Of a stretch of 7,155 bases of DNA, positions 6,416 through 7,155 are shown one piece after another (the stretch's first letter is position 1; every line of letters begins with the position of its first letter). The position numbers were made by a program, and so were the translations under genes. The DNA lies in NCBI GenBank assembly GCA_020849825.1, contig JADZFP010000571.1, positions 1 to 7,155 on the forward strand, read 5' to 3'. The stretch comes from Saprospiraceae bacterium (lineage in GTDB: Bacteria > Bacteroidota > Bacteroidia > Chitinophagales > Saprospiraceae). The notes beneath the pieces are model-generated. The model was not told the origin of the DNA and searched no databases. It worked only from the letters and a program-made list of their open reading frames with translations.

Positions 6416-6802
6416 ATGCTCGGTCATTCTATTCAAAATACGGAAGAGTACATTGAACTCCAGACCCCTGCGCACCAGATGATACTGCGTGAATTGAGGG
6501 CGCTCATTCACACCCTGGCGCCCAGGGCCGAGGAAGTGATCAGTTATCAAATTCCCTGTTTTAAGCTCGATGACGCTTTTTTAGTGGGAATGGGGGTCAC
6601 CAGAAAATTTTGCAGTTTTTACTCCATGAGCCGCAAACTGGCCGACCGGCTCCGGCAGGAATGGCCCGACGCCAGAATGTCGGGCACTACTTTTCATTTT
6701 GAAATTGGCAAATCCTTGCCCCGCGAGCGGATCGAATTGATCATACGGGAAAGAATAGCGGAAAATGCCGAGCGGGCGTTGTTAAAAAAGAAACGCTCTT
6801 AA
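6416..6802 (+). CDS. DUF1801 / YdhG-like protein
   Basis: This 128-residue soluble protein belongs to the DUF1801 (YdhG-like) family, a small alpha/beta fold. Family features in order are a helical start with EEYI (10-13), RALIHTLAPRAEEVISYQIP (28-47), FKL (49-51), the CSFYSMS block (66-72), a T-F-F strand near residues 91-95, and a C-terminal LP-E-I-RIAEN helix. One family member, Bacillus YdhG/Fra, has been described as an iron chaperone; whether that holds here is unknown. AGGA lies only two bases before the ATG, too close for a normal ribosome binding site, but no other start precedes the conserved N-terminus. It has its own short leader and appears to be a single gene, convergent with the partial gene at the right edge. 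Confidence 0.85.
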   Translation: MLGHSIQNTEEYIELQTPAHQMILRELRALIHTLAPRAEEVISYQIPCFKLDDAFLVGMGVTRKFCSFYSMSRKLADRLRQEWPDARMSGTTFHFEIGKSLPRERIELIIRERIAENAERALLKKKRS

Positions 6803-6849
6803 GGCAATTTCGATGTTGTGACGGAACGGACAATGATGAGCGCTAATGG

Positions 6850-6861
6850 GTGCTGCAGCAC
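6850..6861. repeat. 12-base perfect palindrome between convergent genes
   Basis: GTGCTGCAGCAC reads the same on both strands and lies in the intergenic stretch after the DUF1801 gene. It has no loop and no following T tract. No role is assigned, and chance is possible. The rest of 6803-6918 shows nothing I can identify. Confidence 0.4.
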
Positions 6862-6916
6862 GGCATAATGTTTCACCAGTGAATTAATCGCAACCGTTCA
6901 AACCCTCGCATCCCCC

Positions 6917-6961
6917 AAAAACACAAGCGCCACCCCGTTTCCGGAGTGGCGCTTGCTGTTT
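6917..6961 (-). terminator. Hairpin terminator between convergent genes
   Basis: Bases 6924-6933 (CAAGCGCCAC) pair perfectly with 6946-6955. The stem extends past a bulged C by five more pairs (6919-6923 with 6957-6961). Three further pairs can form inside around TTTC. On the minus strand the core stem is followed by TTTTT (complement of 6917-6921), so it fits as terminator of the sorting-domain gene, whose stop lies 26 bases before the stem. It may also stop transcripts of the DUF1801 gene from the other side, though the T tract there is weak. Confidence 0.75.
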
Positions 6962-6986
6962 ATGGTCGATTCAACAATCCGACGAT

Positions 6987-7155
6987 TTACTTCGTCTGAA
7001 TCATCTTCTTCGTTGCACTATCGGTAGCCGTTTCCAGCTTGTAGTACAGCAGACCCGAGGTGTTCAGCACTGCGCGATCCAGCGAGATGGCGTTGTAGCC
7101 TTTCGCGAAGTCGCCCTTCTGCGTGAACAGTACGCGGCCCGTTTCGTCGTACACC
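6987..7155 (-). CDS. T9SS type A sorting domain, C-terminal end of a secreted protein (partial)
   Basis: Only the last 55 codons and the TAA stop (6987-6989) lie in the window; the gene continues beyond 7155. The translation is VYDETGRVLF, then KGDFAKGYNAISLD, then SGLLYYKLETATDSATKKMI, ending QTK. This is a textbook type A C-terminal domain: strands with G-N-I-L spacing, then G-L-Y-Y-L-E-T, then the lysine-rich KKMI end. In Bacteroidota it directs export across the outer membrane by the type IX system and is usually cleaved off. The nature of the cargo protein cannot be seen. It shows that the organism has T9SS cargo, in contrast to the amylase, which lacks this domain. Confidence 0.93.
   Translation of the reverse strand, partial: VYDETGRVLFTQKGDFAKGYNAISLDRAVLNTSGLLYYKLETATDSATKKMIQTK

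Overview
The window looks like chromosomal DNA of a Bacteroidota member with a type IX secretion system, probably near Saprospiria (Lewinella-like); the class is an inference. Four things point this way. The right edge holds a typical T9SS type A C-terminal sorting domain. A large secreted protein carries lamin-tail, thrombospondin type 3 and choice-of-anchor D domains. A TAnnTTTG-type promoter element stands just before smpB. Shine-Dalgarno sequences are weak or absent before most starts. The DNA is fairly GC-rich, especially in the large gene.

Left half (1-3855, + strand): most of a secreted multidomain alpha-amylase of glycoside hydrolase family 13. It enters the window already inside the catalytic barrel, so its signal peptide and first strands are missing. 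After the catalytic domain come beta-rich modules, a lamin-tail domain, a calcium-binding thrombospondin type 3 segment and two tandem choice-of-anchor D domains. The protein stops there, with no recognisable sorting domain.

Middle (3866-5632): a pgeF/yfiH-family gene starts 10 bases after the amylase stop and may share its transcript. It converges on a minus-strand TMEM220-family membrane protein gene, and the two coding regions overlap by 17 bases. A leader region of about 185 bases then separates that gene from the divergently placed smpB (tmRNA-binding protein). The leader contains a long hairpin followed by five T residues and, next to smpB, an exact TAnnTTTG match.

Right part (5667-7155): smpB is followed after 34 bases by a membrane protein that keeps the spacing of PAP2-phosphatase motif C3 but has altered C1 and C2 motifs. 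Next comes a DUF1801 (YdhG-like) protein, then a convergent minus-strand gene of which only the last 55 codons, the T9SS sorting domain, are visible. A strong hairpin lies between these last two genes and probably terminates the minus-strand gene.

The genes do not form one pathway. They combine polysaccharide use (amylase), cell-wall or purine housekeeping (pgeF), ribosome rescue (smpB), membrane proteins of uncertain role and a small unknown. I see no CRISPR array, tRNA, rRNA, insertion sequence or defence system, and no clear new multi-gene system. The points most worth a second look are the missing anchor on the amylase, the hairpin and overlapping convergent transcripts between pgeF and smpB, and the degenerate PAP2-like protein.
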